DNA of 64,000 nt from NCBI RefSeq assembly GCF_000330505.1, contig NW_004440426.1:415728-479727 (forward strand), written 5' to 3'. Source of the DNA: Entamoeba invadens IP1. Its lineage: Eukaryota; Evosea; Mastigamoebida; Endamoebidae. The position numbers and the translations under genes were made by a program. The notes beneath the pieces are model-generated. The model did no database searches, was not told where the DNA came from, and worked only from the letters and a program-made list of their open reading frames with translations. Positions 41,820 to 53,274 of the stretch are shown piece by piece (within the stretch, counting starts at the first letter, position 1; every line of letters starts with the position of its first letter).

Positions 41820-44800
41820 ATGTCGGTTATATTGGACCATTTCATTGACTTGTTACCTTCTTACAATTTTTTCAAGTACTCTGACGATATTGTGAATGTT
41901 CTTTACACCAGTGACTTGTCTCCTCACCAAATGAATCGTTTAGTAAATATAGTGTACGACAAAATTTGTATGTGTCGAGGTACTGAAAAAGAGAAAGACG
42001 AGGATGGTATATCGAAAATTATATATTTACTATCGCAACGCTTGAGCCCATTTACCAAATATTTGTTTATAGGTCCAACTCCGAAGGAATATTTTACTGA
42101 AATAAAAATATCACAATTTCACGAGACATTATTAAAAAATTTGTCAGTAGAGGATGTTATGGTGTTCCAACCGTTTTTCGAACAAACTGCATTTAAAAAG
42201 TCTATAGAAATGGCGAGTGTCAATTACGAGACAAAATTTACATTTTTAGATAACTTGGTGTTAATGGACGAGTCAATTCAAAAGACCTTTTGCGAGAAGC
42301 AGAAGTACGTGAACTACGCGATGTGCATTAATTTCGACAAGATCAATTTCTTCGACAAAATTGATGAGAATTGGTTTGGGGCAAATGATATGGTAGACGG
42401 CATTTTTGTTGCTCTTTGTGTGCTCAACAAGTTTGACGTCTTCAAAGCCAAATCCAATTGCAATTTTTTCAATAAAGTTTTTTGTAGGCTTTCTGATGTG
42501 TCGTTGACTTTCTTTTTCAATGTTTTGGTATCAAATAAAGTGAATGATAAAATTATTAATTATCTTGAAGAGTCAAATATTGTCGAGTGTGTGTTTAACA
42601 AAGTGTTTTCAAACGAATGTGATATGATGAACACTTTGGTGTATTTTATGTTTATTTTACTCACTGAGAAGACATACACTCTAATCGAAAAGTACGTTAA
42701 AACGTTTGAAAATGCGACGACAACATTATTTGAAACGACATTGAAATTGTTTGAGTTACTCGTTTTGTTATTACCAAAACTCATTTTAAATAAGGACAAA
42801 AGGGCGTTTGTGGTTGTTGAATACGTGTTAACTTTTCTTGAAAACAATTGCAATTTTAACACCATCAAATTGTTTACTAATGTGTTGCATTTTAGTACAC
42901 CAATTCTTAAGGAAAAACCAAATCTTTTTGAAATTGTTTTGTTGAAATTTGTGGAACTGGTAGCAATGCCACACCCACAAAATAACACATTGGATAAATC
43001 TTTAAATCTTGCATTTTACGTTGTGGCCACTTTTTGCAGTGAAACTATTAATAAACAAATTGGTGATAAAGTTTTTGAAGTTTGTGTTGAAGAGCAGACC
43101 AAAGAGAATCTGTTCACTCCCTTTTTGGCAATGAGTTACTCAGAAAAATACGCAGACACAGTTTTTAAAAAGTGTTTGATTCAAATTTTGAGTGTCGAAA
43201 ACAATTCACAAAAAACACCATTTTTGAGACTTTTAAAAACTTCATTGAACAAAACTGTTGTGTTTAAAAATATAGAAAAATTGGTTCAAATACTCGGGAT
43301 ATGTAATGGAAACAACAAAAAGAAGGAATTCTACGCGTTTAGGCAAATAGCAAACTCAATTTTTAGTGTTCTTCAAAATTGTTATATTGAGCAAAACGAG
43401 AAAGAAAATATAATTCAACAAATAACAAATTTCACACAACACGCAATCATTCAACCAATGGAAAACTTGATTTCGTTTTTGGAAACAAACAAAGATAACA
43501 CAGAACAGAACGAAGTCACTGGTTTAGTCAGAAGAGTTTATTTGTCTCACAGTTTCTTACTTCTTTTGAATGTAACAAAAAAATTTGATATACTTGAAAA
43601 AGTGTCACAAAAAGTAACAACAATATACACTTTGTTGTCACAACACTATTTCAAAACAAAACAATCAAAAGCAATACTAACATTTTTGTTCATCATTAAA
43701 AAGTTTGTTGGACGATTTTTAAAAACACAAATTCCAATACCATTGTACACCTGTGAAAAAGTTAAAATTTACATAAAAAAACAATTGGCTTTGGAAAATT
43801 TGGACGTAATAATAAATTATAATAATTTTATACAAATCGTTTCTGTATACGTCAATTTGTGTGTATTACTTGATGTTCCAATTTGCCAACTTGTGATTTA
43901 TAAAAAGCAACAGAAATCCATTTCTATTAATTTTCCGACTTGTAAAAATGTGACAACAATTTCATCACTCATACCCATTTTGTTGACAAATTACACAGAA
44001 GAAAAGATTTTTGAGTTTTTAAAAAATGCAAACAACAACAAATTCATTAACTTTGAAAAGTTAGTTTCTAAAGTCTTTAGTTCATTATATGAGAACTGGG
44101 ACAACTCACAAATTTTTAATTTTTGTTCCAAGTTTCTTCAACTATACTTAATCAGTTATGAACTCGCTTTAAAGCTTGAATTTTTATTAAACAAAATGTT
44201 TTACACTCCACAAAACTTCGACAAATTACAAATTTTAAATTTTGTGAAGACCCTTTTTTATGTCATTGAAAAGTCAATTGGTATTATTAAAACTGTGTTA
44301 TACAGAATTGTTACAAATGTTATAAATGTATTTTGTCATAGAATTCAAAAAGTGAAATTTTTAGAAAGTGAAAAAGAGACCATTTTAAAGTCAGAATTTG
44401 TCGTTTTAGATTTCCAAAAGTTTAACCAAATTTTCCCCGAAAATGTATATAAAACCGTTCAAAATGTGATGGACATAGACATGTCAATTTTGATACAAAC
44501 ACATTTTACACAGAAAAATATAATAACATTAATTTCTGTGTGGTATTCGTCATCTATTAATTCCTTTGGAAAAGCAGACAAAAATGTGTTTTCGCTTCTT
44601 TTTGGTATTATTGACTTTAAACTGATTTTGAATGCAATTTGTGAATTCACAAAAGATAACCCTAAAGGTGATTGTAAAGGTGAAATTATAATTTCGTTGA
44701 GCACATTTTGTTACTTGCTCTCAAAAAGTGATCAATTGATCTGCACTCATTACATTTTATCACATTTTGTTGAGACTGCAAAAACGATTGAAAGTGAACA

Positions 44801-45779
44801 TCAAAAAAGCTTTGAAAAGCGGTTTTTGAAAAGTGATGTAAAAATAGTCCAAAAGTGTTATGAGCAATTAATTAAAGAGTGTGAAAGGCAGATATATGGA
44901 AATGTATTGGAATCTTTTTTATTAAATTCACTTTTAAACAACGTGAACGCAGAAATTATAGAAAAACTATTTCACAACAAAAATTTTGTAATTTCAACAT
45001 CAAACCAATTTGGGAATTTGCTGAACCAAATTTCTGAAAGGCGACAATTTTCTGATGTTACACAAAACGTAATGCAACAAATCAGGACTTTACAGTTTCA
45101 TGCACTTCCTAACCAAGTCGACCCAATTCTTGAAGTTATCAGTTATTCATTCACTTCAATTACTAAAAATAATATCAATTTGTTTATTAAACTCCTTGAG
45201 ATAATAATACAGTTTCTCCCTTTTGATCGCTCAAATGACATTCTTCCAAATTACATTTTTGTTGAAGAAAATGTTATGACCACATTTATGAAAGACTTTT
45301 TGGAAGTGTACAAAACGTCGCATAAAACTGGCAAAATGTTTTTAATTAGTGTAATAAAAAATATTGATAATTATAATATGGTGAGTCAATTTCCATTTGT
45401 AAAGCTGTTTGAAATGTCGGATATTCAAACTAGAAATTGTCTGGGAGAAACTTTGGAATATTTCATTTCCATTACAAACGATTTTTCATACTGTGACTTT
45501 CATACTAAAACTGATAATGAAAAAGTCAAACAACACATTGAAGTTATTAAAGCAAATATTGCGCTCGGACTCGGAGAAACGTTTTTGAATGAACAAATCA
45601 CTAAACACATTAAAATTTTATTGAACCTCCCAAACAGAAAGACAAACTCAAATGTAAATGATGTTATCAAGAAATTCACAATGAAGTTTGGAAGAAATTT
45701 ACAATGGGAGAAATCATTTTTTAATGAAGAAGAAATTGAAAAACTCAGAGATCTTGCTCGGGTGTGGTATCTAATTTAA
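41820..45779 (+). CDS. Large helical protein of unknown function, 1,319 aa
   Basis: One intact frame without introns. The protein is very rich in Asn, Lys, Phe, Ile and Leu, and hydrophobic residues are spaced as in helical repeats (ARM/HEAT-like) through most of its length. There is no signal peptide, and no enzyme motif that I can see. The last 15 residues (EEEIEKLRDLARVWYLI) form a charged helix. Large helical-repeat scaffolds occur in nuclear pore, ribosome assembly and trafficking complexes, and any of these is possible. Its codon and base use is more A+T-rich than that of neighbouring genes. I do not recognise the family. Confidence 0.75.
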   Translation: MSVILDHFIDLLPSYNFFKYSDDIVNVLYTSDLSPHQMNRLVNIVYDKICMCRGTEKEKDEDGISKIIYLLSQRLSPFTKYLFIGPTPKEYFTEIKISQFHETLLKNLSVEDVMVFQPFFEQTAFKKSIEMASVNYETKFTFLDNLVLMDESIQKTFCEKQKYVNYAMCINFDKINFFDKIDENWFGANDMVDGIFVALCVLNKFDVFKAKSNCNFFNKVFCRLSDVSLTFFFNVLVSNKVNDKIINYLEESNIVECVFNKVFSNECDMMNTLVYFMFILLTEKTYTLIEKYVKTFENATTTLFETTLKLFELLVLLLPKLILNKDKRAFVVVEYVLTFLENNCNFNTIKLFTNVLHFSTPILKEKPNLFEIVLLKFVELVAMPHPQNNTLDKSLNLAFYVVATFCSETINKQIGDKVFEVCVEEQTKENLFTPFLAMSYSEKYADTVFKKCLIQILSVENNSQKTPFLRLLKTSLNKTVVFKNIEKLVQILGICNGNNKKKEFYAFRQIANSIFSVLQNCYIEQNEKENIIQQITNFTQHAIIQPMENLISFLETNKDNTEQNEVTGLVRRVYLSHSFLLLLNVTKKFDILEKVSQKVTTIYTLLSQHYFKTKQSKAILTFLFIIKKFVGRFLKTQIPIPLYTCEKVKIYIKKQLALENLDVIINYNNFIQIVSVYVNLCVLLDVPICQLVIYKKQQKSISINFPTCKNVTTISSLIPILLTNYTEEKIFEFLKNANNNKFINFEKLVSKVFSSLYENWDNSQIFNFCSKFLQLYLISYELALKLEFLLNKMFYTPQNFDKLQILNFVKTLFYVIEKSIGIIKTVLYRIVTNVINVFCHRIQKVKFLESEKETILKSEFVVLDFQKFNQIFPENVYKTVQNVMDIDMSILIQTHFTQKNIITLISVWYSSSINSFGKADKNVFSLLFGIIDFKLILNAICEFTKDNPKGDCKGEIIISLSTFCYLLSKSDQLICTHYILSHFVETAKTIESEHQKSFEKRFLKSDVKIVQKCYEQLIKECERQIYGNVLESFLLNSLLNNVNAEIIEKLFHNKNFVISTSNQFGNLLNQISERRQFSDVTQNVMQQIRTLQFHALPNQVDPILEVISYSFTSITKNNINLFIKLLEIIIQFLPFDRSNDILPNYIFVEENVMTTFMKDFLEVYKTSHKTGKMFLISVIKNIDNYNMVSQFPFVKLFEMSDIQTRNCLGETLEYFISITNDFSYCDFHTKTDNEKVKQHIEVIKANIALGLGETFLNEQITKHIKILLNLPNRKTNSNVNDVIKKFTMKFGRNLQWEKSFFNEEEIEKLRDLARVWYLI

Positions 45780-47097
45780 TCATATATATATAATAATTTA
45801 TTTAATTATAAGTAAAAAGTAATGATAAAATTGTAATAAAATAAGTATTCAAAATTTTATTATTATTATGATACATTTTATTATAAATATAAAATTTGTC
45901 TTAAATAGCAAAATAATTCCTAATAGCTGTTCGGCGACTTTATAGTCCCTTTGAAAATCGCCGACTTTTCAGTGGTCTTAAAAGTCGCTGACCTAAATAT
46001 TTAGTTAAATAACTATTCAAAATACCATTTATCATTTAAAAGATTGAAAAAAATAAACCATATAAATTTAATATAATTATTATTAAAAAAAGAAATGAAA
46101 AAATACCGTCCCAATTATATCTTCTCAAATCATTTTTTAAATTATATTTATATGATTATAATATAACAAATTATAACAACTAATGTGTTTTTACACATTT
46201 TTGAGACTATAATGAATATGGTATAATTTATTAAAGTTAATAGTTATTTAGTTCTAAAAGAAGTCGGCGACTTTTGAAGGGACTCAAAAAGTCGCCGACT
46301 TCTCAGTAATATCAAAAGTCGCTTAACAGCCATAAGAATATTTTTAAAATTCGACAACAATAATTAAAACTATTTGAAAATTAAATAATTCTTATTATAT
46401 TCGTTATTAATTAATTTATAAATTTCAAATTATAAAAATTACAATTTATGATTAAAAAACTATCATAACACAGATATTTTTTTATAAATACAATTAACAA
46501 ACAACTAAAAACTAATATAAAATAAATTATACATTATGAAATATTTTTATTAAAAAAAGTAATGAATAAGATTTATTAATATATATAAATAAAATGGAAA
46601 AAAATGACTATGATTGATGTTTAATTAATTATAAAATTTTTTTAATTATAAAAGTAATAATAGAACAATTCGATATATCAAAAAAACAACACTTATGTAA
46701 TTCTTATTATTAAATTAAAAATGAACATTGATTTTTTTTAATTGTTTTTGGAAAAACAACATTTTTGAAAGGCTCAACCAAAAAAACATGTAGAAAATGG
46801 CAAAAAGATTTTTAATTTGTAATAATTAAAAATGGATAGTGAATAGTATTCAATAGTTTATTAATATTTTATCAATAAAGTGCTTCAAAATAATAGAACG
46901 ATAATGCAAATAAAAAGTTGTTTAAAAAGAATAAACAATTGAACTACACACGTCCTCTTACATAAATTCAAACTTGATAATTAAACCAAGATATGTCAGT
47001 TTGTTTACTCTGTTTACCTTTTTATCTCTCCGATTTTCATTTTTATAAGCAAACAACAATAACCTGATAGGAGAGAGACCTTAAAGATAATTCAGTG
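45780..47097. other. Gene-free spacer, 1.3 kb, with a MITE-like inverted repeat
   Basis: AT-rich sequence. The only structure I can support is the inverted-repeat element at 45927-46329. The last 100 bases before the kinase start at 47098 contain the likely promoter. Confidence 0.55.
45927..46329. mobile_element. Putative MITE with inverted ends and GTCGGCGACTTT subterminal repeats
   Basis: CTGTTCGGCGACTTT (45927-45941) is mirrored by AAAGTCGCTTAACAG (46315-46329) with two mismatches. Further GTCGGCGACTTTT and AAGTCGCCGACTT motifs lie just inside both ends, several in each orientation, along with AGTCCCTTTGAA / TTGAAGGGACT. The centre is AT-rich and non-coding. I could not define a target duplication, so the limits are approximate. 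Confidence 0.65.
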
Positions 47098-48600
47098 ATG
47101 TTTGATCCCAAATTGATACAAATAACACAAGACGATTTAATAGGATCTGGTTCCTTTGGGTCCGTGTATAGAAGTCAAATTAAGGGCTTAAATGTAGCAG
47201 TGAAAATATCGAACTCTTCCAAATTTTCCGAAGAAGAACAGAGGCAGTTTATAGATGAGGCGAGTCTTTTAAAGAAGTGTTGTCACCCAAATGTCCTTCT
47301 CTTTTTGGGAGTGAGCTTTTTAGCTTCAAAACAAGTCGTTTTAGTCACTGAGTTGATGCAAACGAACTTGTATTCACTCTTCTTCGACCCCGATAACATA
47401 GTCTCTCCCACTTTACGTAACTTGAATAAGACTGTTGAAGTCAAGACAAACTTGTTTATGCAGTGTTGCAAAGGTATTCAGTGGTTGCACAATGGTATGA
47501 ACATAGTCCATCGTGATGTTAAACCAGACAATTTCTTAGTTGATGAGTTACTTAATGTCAAAGTCTCCGACTTTGGTTTTGCGCTTGTGCAGAATCAAAA
47601 GGACGAGCACATATGTGGTACACCCATCTACGCGGCGCCAGAAGTTACGTCCAAAATAGTCTCCAAAAAGTTGGACATCTTTTCCTTGGCGATTACTATG
47701 TGGGTGTTGTTCTTCGAAGACATCCCATTCAGCACGTATGCACAAAGTGTCGATGATGTCAGAGATGCTATTGAAAAGGGTGTCCGTCCACCCCTCCCAA
47801 GACATATCGCCAAAGACATCAACAACTACGATGAGTTCACAACAGGATATACTCTCGATCAAGTCAACAAGAATTATGAAGAGGTCTCTAAGACTATTCC
47901 AATCGAATTTGAAGATGTCATGCAACACGCGTGGGACAGAAATCCAGAGAAGCGTCCGGACATCAATGCGATGATTCAGGAATTAAAGGAAGCCGGATTG
48001 AGAACGGATTTGGACGAGGAGACGGCGAAGTGGTGGAAGAAGAACTTCTCAATTGTCGATTCAAAGAAGAATGAGGAACTCGAGACGAGTGTTAGTGTCG
48101 CCAAACTTATGAGTAAACTCGATTCGAAATTTGGGAAGAAATTGAAGCCAGTCGAAGAGAAAGTCATTCCCGTCGTTTCAGAAGACAGTCAAGTTACCGT
48201 CAAATTTTTGGGGCATTTAGTTAAACTGTTTGGACACTTCTTTAGTGATAAAGATGACTTCGCATCATTGATAGAGACGTGCGACGCTATGTGGTTCTAT
48301 AACAGAGTCTCAAAGGAAGAAGCACAATCACAATTGGACGGTAGAGTCGACGGAACGTTCTTGGTTCGTATCTCGACAACAGACCCGAAGTACCCCTTCA
48401 CTTTGTCAAAAAGAGATATGGGAAAGACTGGTCATGCTAGAATAGAACGAATGGAATTAAAGGGGAAAGTCGTTTTTAAAATTGTCAGTAAAAAGAAAGA
48501 GTTCACTGCACCAACTCTTCCTAAACTTATTAAAGCTATTATGGACGCAAATGTCGTGACTACTCCTTGCAATTCTGAGGAAAAAGTCAGCCAGTACTAA
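47098..48600 (+). CDS. Protein kinase with C-terminal SH2 domain (SHK/TKL type)
   Basis: 500 residues from the ATG at 47098. The kinase domain has glycine loop IGSGSFGSV (about 14-22), VAVKI (invariant Lys), HRDVKPDN, DFGFA and GTPIYAAPE, so all catalytic residues are present. Its sequence is of the TKL group. A linker rich in Lys/Glu leads to an SH2 domain (about 398-490) starting MWFYNRVSKEEAQ, with GTFLVRIS (the phosphotyrosine-binding Arg in FLVR) and LPKLIKAIM as the closing helix. Kinase-SH2 order matches the SHK proteins of Dictyostelium. The SH2 Arg implies phosphotyrosine binding, notable because amoebozoans lack many classical tyrosine kinases. The exact substrate specificity cannot be read from the sequence. 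Confidence 0.9.
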   Translation: MFDPKLIQITQDDLIGSGSFGSVYRSQIKGLNVAVKISNSSKFSEEEQRQFIDEASLLKKCCHPNVLLFLGVSFLASKQVVLVTELMQTNLYSLFFDPDNIVSPTLRNLNKTVEVKTNLFMQCCKGIQWLHNGMNIVHRDVKPDNFLVDELLNVKVSDFGFALVQNQKDEHICGTPIYAAPEVTSKIVSKKLDIFSLAITMWVLFFEDIPFSTYAQSVDDVRDAIEKGVRPPLPRHIAKDINNYDEFTTGYTLDQVNKNYEEVSKTIPIEFEDVMQHAWDRNPEKRPDINAMIQELKEAGLRTDLDEETAKWWKKNFSIVDSKKNEELETSVSVAKLMSKLDSKFGKKLKPVEEKVIPVVSEDSQVTVKFLGHLVKLFGHFFSDKDDFASLIETCDAMWFYNRVSKEEAQSQLDGRVDGTFLVRISTTDPKYPFTLSKRDMGKTGHARIERMELKGKVVFKIVSKKKEFTAPTLPKLIKAIMDANVVTTPCNSEEKVSQY

Positions 48601-49447
48601 TTCATTCGTTTCTTTCAATTTGTGTTATAATTTATAATATAAATTAAACTATATTACATTAATAGTTTTGTTAATAAATATATAAATTGTTATTTTTTTT
48701 TGAGAATTTGGATTATTATTCTTTATATTAAATACCATTATTTAACTATTTGAATAATACTATTTTTGTATAAAAAAATATTATTAATAATAAATAATTA
48801 TTTGTTTTGTTTTTCAAAAATGTAATTTGTTATAATAAAAATAATTATTCTAAGAAATTAATTTGATAGTAGATTATTTTAATTAAATTATTAATAAGTA
48901 TATTAATTACTTTTGTTTTTGTTATTGATAAAAAACTATTCATTTGTAATTCTTTAATTAGTTGTTATTAACTTCAGTTCAGGAGATATATTAACACAGT
49001 TTACGACAATTTTGATAAACTTTTTTTTATTGGTATTTTCTTCTTATCTTTTCATTTTCGTTAATAAATCGATGACATTTTTTTAAAATAATTTTTTAGT
49101 TTTATTTTTATTTTGAAAAGTATTTAAATTTCAAATGAATTGTCTGATCTCCATTTACAAAAGATTTGTCCATTTCCAAATCTTTTTTATGTATACTCCA
49201 AATAAAAACATATTAGAAACCTTTGTTTTTAAACAACCATTTCCAAAACTATTAGATATGTAAAGGTGAATTAAAAACATTGAAGTTGAAAAATTAATCC
49301 AATTTTTTCATTGTAAAAATATGGTTACAGTATTTCTATTTTTGAATAAGGAGAGTCACAAAACGACCAACGAGTACCAATGAATCACAAAACCATACAT
49401 GTCTAATCACACTATAAAAGTTGCCAACAAATAACTTTCATTTGACC
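48601..49447. other. Gene-free AT-rich spacer
   Basis: No coding region or repeat is supported. The last 120 bases hold the promoter of the receptor kinase that follows. Confidence 0.5.
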
Positions 49448-52400
49448 ATGTTTTTAATAATAATATACATTATAGTATCTAGTGATTCTTTGTTGTGTTC
49501 TCCTGGGTGCATCAATGGTTGTCTTTTTGAATACACATGTCTAGGGTGTACAGAAGGATATGACAATGATACTTCTTGCCTTAATTGTGCTCTTGAGAAC
49601 ACAAAAGATCGTATTTACTATATCAAGAATGACAGTGGATGTATCAAAGCAACGCAGACTGTCTTAAAGGCGAGAAATAAGAAGATCCCAGACACGAACT
49701 ACATCACTGAAATTGATTTAGTCAATGATTACAATTTCACATTAGATTTGAACTCTTTCACTGATTATGGGTTCTGTTATTACACACAAAGAACACGACT
49801 TGGAAAATGGTTTTCACTTGATATCACCACAATAACAGACCAATACATTGTATTTAAAATCACTAAAAGCAGAATTGATGTCAATGTTGATGTCGATGTT
49901 ACTAATTCACCAAATACATCAGAACAAACAGAGTGCTTCATGCACACCAAAATTGATAATACAATGCTATCTTTTGATATGACACTGCCTATTATTCACT
50001 CAAACAACATATATAGCAACACGGGGTCCATATATTACTTTTTTGTGAGTATGGACAATACTATTAGTGTCGATGTTACCATCAAATATCAACAAAATAA
50101 CTCAAATTATAATTATGATCTTTTCAATTTCACACAACACGATGCTGATGTTCTCTCCTCAAATTTAAGTTCCATATTGACGTGGAAAGTACCATTAGAA
50201 CAGAAAGGAATCACTTCTATGAGTGTTTGCTTCCCATTTGTCACATTGAAGAGTGTCCCGTTCTCCATTCAGTTCACTGGTAATTACTCTTTGTTACTCA
50301 ACGCAACTCAGGAAAATCGAATGAACTTCATTCAACAGTACGATATAACTTTTGACGATTCTGGTCTAGTGAATTTATCTTGTTTAAGGTCATGGGAAGG
50401 GCGTCGTATCGGTGTATTAGGTGAAGAAGAGCGAATCGGGACTTTAATTCAAATTAAAGGAAGTGACAAAAAGCAGTTGTTTTCTCTCCTCTCAAAAGAC
50501 CAGAAATCCCTGCAAACAATTCAATTTAGAGTGATTTGTCCCAACGATTGTAACTTTAATACCGGCCACGGGGTATGTTCTGCCAATGCTGCGAAGTGTG
50601 TTTGTAGTGATAAGTATGGAGGAGATGATTGTCATTTAAAGTGTTATTATAACCGAACATGGACAGTAGAAGACAACACCAATTCGTGTAAATTTGGGAG
50701 TCACAATTGTGATCAGTACTGTCAGTGTGAGTCTGGATACACGTTGATTAATCATTTGTGTGTTTCTGATTTGTGTATACAAGGAAAGTACACGGAAGAG
50801 ATGTGTGTTGCCAATACGGAGGGGTGTGATCAAAGCTGTCATTGTGAAAGCGATTATGAGGTGACCAGAGAGAACAAGTGTAAACACAAGATGTGTGGAA
50901 ATGGGAGAATAGACACATATTATGATGAAGACAATCATTACATTCGAAAGGAAGAAGTTTGTACTCTTTAGATTCAATTTATTAATAACTTATAATGTAG
51001 TGTGATGGGGGACACAACTGTGTTATAGATGAATGTAAATGTGCGAATGGATATATCACAGAAGAAGGTGACCCACTGTCTTGTAAAAAAAAAGTTCTCT
51101 CTTCCAATGCTATTGTTGGCATTGTAGTTGGAGGAGCTGCTGGGTTTGTGTTAGTTCTTTTTATCACCATTATTATTATTTATTTCACTGTTAAACTCGA
51201 TCGTATCGACACTAATACGTTGAAACAAAGACAGCCACAATACCACTACTACATCTCAGGCTCTTCAAATTTCGAACAATCAAAGAAAGAAAAATACTTG
51301 TTGAAGCCAACGAACTTGGACTTTGGAAATGTCGAGCAAGCAACTGAGATATTCGACACAAGGTACCAAAAAATAGAAGTCAAGAATTATAGCAAAACCA
51401 AGTAGTTTGTTTCATTGCTTTAAAATCACAGAAGAAGTACTCACTTGCTAGTCTGATGATCATATTCCACGCCCCACTCTCGCCTAAATACATCTTCCAC
51501 TTCGAACCACAAGTACTATTTATATCTCCACATTCCACAATAAAAACAGTCACCGTGTACATGACACTTTTCACAACAACAAAAATTAGAAATTTGAAGA
51601 TTCCATACACTGTCTGGTTGTCGAAGAATAAACATGTTTTGATACAAATTGCGGAGTTATTGAAAGATAAAACATTTGAAGAGTGGACGAGTTTAGACCA
51701 AAAAAGTATGGAGGAGCTCTGTAATAAAGTCGCATTGCGAAGTCACTACAGCTTCACTATAACTACAGACGCCGCGTGTTCAACACACATCGACTTGGAC
51801 GAGTTGGGCATTTCAGAAAAGCCATTTGCTGAAGGAGCAATGGGCAATGTGTTCATAGGAAATTACCGGAGTGTCCCTGTCGCTATCAAGCAATTTAAAT
51901 GGGAGAGTCTGACAGACACGGAGATGGACGAAATGAAGAAGGAAGTCATGTACGAGTGTGACATGATGAGCAAATTGCGGAATCCCTTCATCGCGAATTA
52001 TATAGGATCGGTCACATACCTTCCCCAAGTGTCGATGGTCATTCAATATTTTGTCTTAGGCTCTCTGAGTGAGTATCTGCGTGAGGACAAAGAATTCTAC
52101 TTTAAACTGCCATACAAATTGAAAGTGCGAATGTTGTACGATACAGCTCGAGGTATGCAGTTTTTACATGAAAATAAGATCATGCACTTGGACTTGAAAC
52201 CAGACAATTTGTTGGTCAACTCGTTGGACTCCAACTCGGCGTGTACCATCAAAATCACCGATTTTGGGACGTCAAGATTTTTAAAGAAGACTAAAATTGG
52301 TGGGGAAGATAAAGGACTTGGGACACCAATTTATGCATCGCCAGAGTCGTATCAGGACGAATACACTTTTGCGGGTGATGTGTATTCGTTTGGAGTAACT

Positions 52401-52739
52401 GCATGGGAAATGTATTACCAAGAAGAACCATTTAAAGATTTCAAGTCACTTTTCGAGATCAAACAATTTGTAGTCAGCGGTAAACGACTGGAGATCGATG
52501 AGAAAATGCCAAAGGACTATGCAGAGTTGGTGGAAGAATGCTGGAGAAATATACCAACAGAACGACCGACCTTTAATCAAGTCACCAAAATACTTGTCGA
52601 AGTGGACAACGGCGCAAACAACGAAAATATTAAAGAAGAAGACACTGGGTGTGGCACAGATGAGACCATCGAGAGTATTGTGCAGAAGAAAATGCAGAGA
52701 ATGAAAGATCAATTGAAAGAAATAGCAAATGATTATTAA
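49448..52739 (+). CDS. Transmembrane kinase (TMK family) with HLD catalytic loop, three exons
   Basis: Exons 49448-50956, 51001-51404 and 51452-52739, with introns of 44 and 47 nt starting GTTTGT, give 1,066 residues. A signal peptide (MFLIIIYIIVSSDS) opens a cysteine-rich ectodomain with many N-glycosylation sites. A membrane span follows at about 540-566 (AIVGIVVGGAAGFVLVLFIT region). After it comes a cytosolic beta-sandwich-like segment (about 590-700, LDFGNVEQA...IEVKNYS, resembling an MSP/ASH fold). The kinase domain covers about 755-1030. The glycine loop reads AEGAMGNV (first Gly replaced by Ala), the catalytic loop HLDLKPDN (Arg replaced by Leu, so a non-RD kinase), DFGT and GTPIYASPE. 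The catalytic Asp, Lys and DFG remain. The family senses extracellular signals and phagocytic targets in Entamoeba. Confidence 0.9.
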
Positions 52740-53274
52740 ATCTATTGTAGCTTATTTATTAACAATTTTACTATACTATATGGTATTTGGTAGTCATTCA
52801 CATTTTTACTATAATATTATTAATAAAAATGATAATTATTAAATTATCATTTTCACACTTTAAATCATCATTAAAAAGACATTACTTTCTTCTAACAAAT
52901 TCTGGCATTTCATTTTATTTATATTTCCCGTTTTTATACACAAAAATGTTTTAATACGATCGAACATTATTTTGAGTTTAAAGAAAAGTACTTTGACAAA
53001 AAGATAGAAATGCAAAAAAAATTCCACTATCCATAGTTTTAATTATACTTTATAATATTATTATTAGATGGTTATTTATATTTCATAATAAAAAGCATTA
53101 AACGCGTATAAAAACATTTTAAATATCATTAGTTAAAATTGCTGCATTTTAAATGATGGGAAAACAAAGAAAACCAAAATTAAAAATAGTAGGGAAATCA
53201 CTCCGTTGTTTTTGATACAACATGAAGCCTAAATTTGACCCCAAACGAACTACTAATCATAGTGTGAAGAAACA
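52740..53274. other. Gene-free AT-rich spacer between two TMK genes
   Basis: It contains the 3' end of the upstream TMK and the promoter of the downstream TMK, both on the plus strand. Nothing else is visible. Confidence 0.5.

Noticed and set aside
50957..51455. Three separate genes in the first TMK region
   Set aside because: Two introns with GTTTGT donors join them in frame into one receptor kinase with signal peptide, membrane span and kinase domain.
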